A stretch of 6,413 bases of DNA, taken from assembly GCA_007135295.1 (NCBI GenBank), contig SLJD01000287.1, positions 1 to 6,413 of the forward strand, in the 5' to 3' direction. The stretch comes from Phycisphaerales bacterium. Lineage in GTDB: Bacteria > Planctomycetota > Phycisphaerae > Phycisphaerales > SM1A02. This document shows positions 5,420 to 6,413 of the stretch, piece after piece (positions within the stretch are counted from its first letter, which is position 1; every line of letters begins with the position of its first letter). The position numbers were made by a program, and so were the translations under genes. The notes beneath the pieces are model-generated. The model was not told the origin of the DNA. It was given only the letters and a program-made list of their open reading frames with translations, and searched no databases.

Positions 5420-6413
5420 ATGCCTGATTCCCAGAATATCATCACGCACTGCGCGCACCCGGAGCTGGCCGCTGCGCTGCGGGCGACGGCCGACCGCATC
5501 CTCGATCGGTGGCGCGAGCGCACGCTCGTGGAGTTGCCGCAGTTCAACCGGTTCACCATCGAGCAGTTCGAGGACGATTTGCGCGTCATCCTCGAGTCCG
5601 TCGCCGTCGCGCTGGACTCGTCGGACCCCGGGCAGATCGGCTCCCTGCTCGAAAGCGCCCCGCGCCACGGCGTTGACCGATTCTTCAGCGACGCCGAGTT
5701 GTTCGACCTGCTCGTCGAGGAGCGCCTCCTGCGCGCGGCGATCGTCGTCTCGGTCGAGGAGCATCTCGGCCGCCGGATGGCCGCCGACCAGTCCGCCTCG
5801 CTTCATGCGATGGTCGACGTGATGATCCAGCAGGGCGTGCTCGCCATGGTTGACAAGCAGCAGGAGAAGCTCCGCGAGCGGGCGGAGGCGGAGGTCAAGT
5901 TCCTCTCGTACTTCTCGCACGACATCAGCAACAACCTCATGGCGATCTTCATGTCCCTCGATCGGCTCGACCGGCGGCTGGCGTCCTCGCCGGAGTTCGA
6001 CGAGACGCGCGCCATCATCGACACCGCGCGGCGGACGATCCGGCACACCACCGACGGGATGCGGCGGCTGCTCCACCACGAGCGCCTGCGCCGGGCGGAC
6101 CAGGCGTCGTTCGTCCAGGACGTCAGCCTCCAGGAGAAGTGCAGCAAGATCGCGACGTCCTTCAGCGAGGAGGTCGCCAGCCGGGGCATGGACCTGTCGG
6201 TTGACGTCGCGCCGGGCGCGACGGCCGAGACCGATCCCGACCTGCTGTTCATCATCCTGCAGAACATCGTCGGCAACGCGATCAAGCACGGCGGGGCGTC
6301 GGGCGAGGCGACGGCCGGGCCGGCCGGGACGGCCGCCGCCGGCGCGGGGCGGGCATTGGCGGGCGGCGGCGGATCGTTCGAAGAGGCGAGCGACGGTGCG
6401 CGGTCCGGCGAAC
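5420..6413 (+). CDS. Soluble sensor histidine kinase, N-terminal part (3' end outside window)
   Basis: The frame is open for 331 codons from 5420 to the window edge. Residues about 12-140 are helical with no membrane segment or signal peptide. The pattern A-D-R-I-L-D-R-W-R-E-R, then D-D-L-R-V-I-L, then R-F-F-S-D-A-E-L-F-D-L-L-V-E-E-R-L-L-R resembles the RsbRD/RsbR N-terminal sensor-like domain. A charged helix (about 145-160) leads into the dimerisation domain, where S-H-D-I-S-N-N-L-M carries the presumed phospho-acceptor H167. The usual H-E/D-L-R-N-P-L proline is replaced by N-N-L. T-D-P-D-L-L (271-276) and L-Q-N-I-V-G-N-A-I-K-H (280-290) are the start of the HATPase domain, with N-box N282 and N286. 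From residue 291 the protein becomes Gly/Ala-rich; the G-boxes are beyond the window. It is probably cytosolic. Its signal and response regulator are unknown. It lies 198 bp from the divergent zinc-ribbon gene. Confidence 0.85.
   Translation, partial: MPDSQNIITHCAHPELAAALRATADRILDRWRERTLVELPQFNRFTIEQFEDDLRVILESVAVALDSSDPGQIGSLLESAPRHGVDRFFSDAELFDLLVEERLLRAAIVVSVEEHLGRRMAADQSASLHAMVDVMIQQGVLAMVDKQQEKLRERAEAEVKFLSYFSHDISNNLMAIFMSLDRLDRRLASSPEFDETRAIIDTARRTIRHTTDGMRRLLHHERLRRADQASFVQDVSLQEKCSKIATSFSEEVASRGMDLSVDVAPGATAETDPDLLFIILQNIVGNAIKHGGASGEATAGPAGTAAAGAGRALAGGGGSFEEASDGARSGE
6290..6413 (+). other. Gly/Ala-rich low-complexity tract inside the kinase catalytic domain
   Basis: Codons 291-331 encode 41 residues, of which 25 are Gly or Ala, with scattered Ser, Glu and Arg. 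In ordinary kinases the segment right after the N-box is a short loop leading to a beta strand and the D-x-G-x-G box. Here a long, probably disordered stretch sits in that place and runs off the window. The frame contains no stop. Confidence 0.8.

Noticed and set aside
5414..6289. Long open frame (291 codons) on the - strand opposite the kinase gene
   Set aside because: It is Arg/Leu/Glu/Asp-rich with no recognisable domain, and the + strand shows clear H-box and N-box motifs. High GC content keeps the antisense frame free of stops.

Overview
The window is high-GC bacterial chromosomal DNA (roughly 60-65% by eye). It holds most of a branched-chain amino acid biosynthesis operon followed by two unrelated genes. 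The best guess for the source is a planctomycete, perhaps of the Phycisphaerae type. This rests on the short reverse-strand protein, whose double CxxC zinc ribbon runs into a C-P-E-C-G-R-x-F-D-P-A-D motif followed by one membrane helix, a recurrent pattern in that group from memory. The assignment is an inference and has not been tested by any search.

Positions 1-4867 (+ strand) carry ilvD (3' part only), ilvC, ilvG, ilvM and ilvE. The first four are fused end to end: ilvD overlaps ilvC by 14 nt, ilvC overlaps ilvG by 10 nt, and ilvG shares one base with ilvM. ilvE follows after 57 nt. Together they encode every shared step of valine and isoleucine synthesis. Acetohydroxyacid synthase (IlvG catalytic plus IlvM small subunit) makes acetolactate or acetohydroxybutyrate, ketol-acid reductoisomerase (IlvC) converts these to dihydroxy acids, dihydroxyacid dehydratase (IlvD) makes the 2-keto acids, and the branched-chain aminotransferase (IlvE) makes the amino acids. 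All catalytic motifs checked are intact. IlvG, IlvM and IlvE resemble the enterobacterial IlvG/IlvM/IlvE set, whereas the IlvD C-terminus looks like the other (actinobacterial/cyanobacterial) branch, so the operon may be mosaic.

Positions 4868-4933 are a short convergent gap with a weak imperfect hairpin at the ilvE stop. On the - strand (4934-5221) lies a small zinc-ribbon/one-TM protein. Its zinc ribbon is stretched by a 15-bp triplicated repeat that adds two extra cysteines.

Positions 5222-5419 are a 198-bp divergent intergenic region. It holds a three-copy 21-bp imperfect tandem repeat, a TATACT -10-like hexamer and a GGAGGG ribosome-binding site. From 5420 to the window end runs the 5' part of a soluble sensor histidine kinase with an RsbRD-like helical N-terminus, a coiled coil, an H-box of unusual sequence and an N-box. 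After the N-box it enters a Gly/Ala-rich tract before the window ends.

I saw no tRNA, rRNA, CRISPR array, insertion sequence or phage gene. Nothing here amounts to a clearly new system. The most curious items are the repeat expansion in the zinc ribbon, the 21-bp repeats before the kinase, the Gly/Ala-rich insertion in the kinase catalytic domain, and the hybrid character of the IlvM-like subunit.
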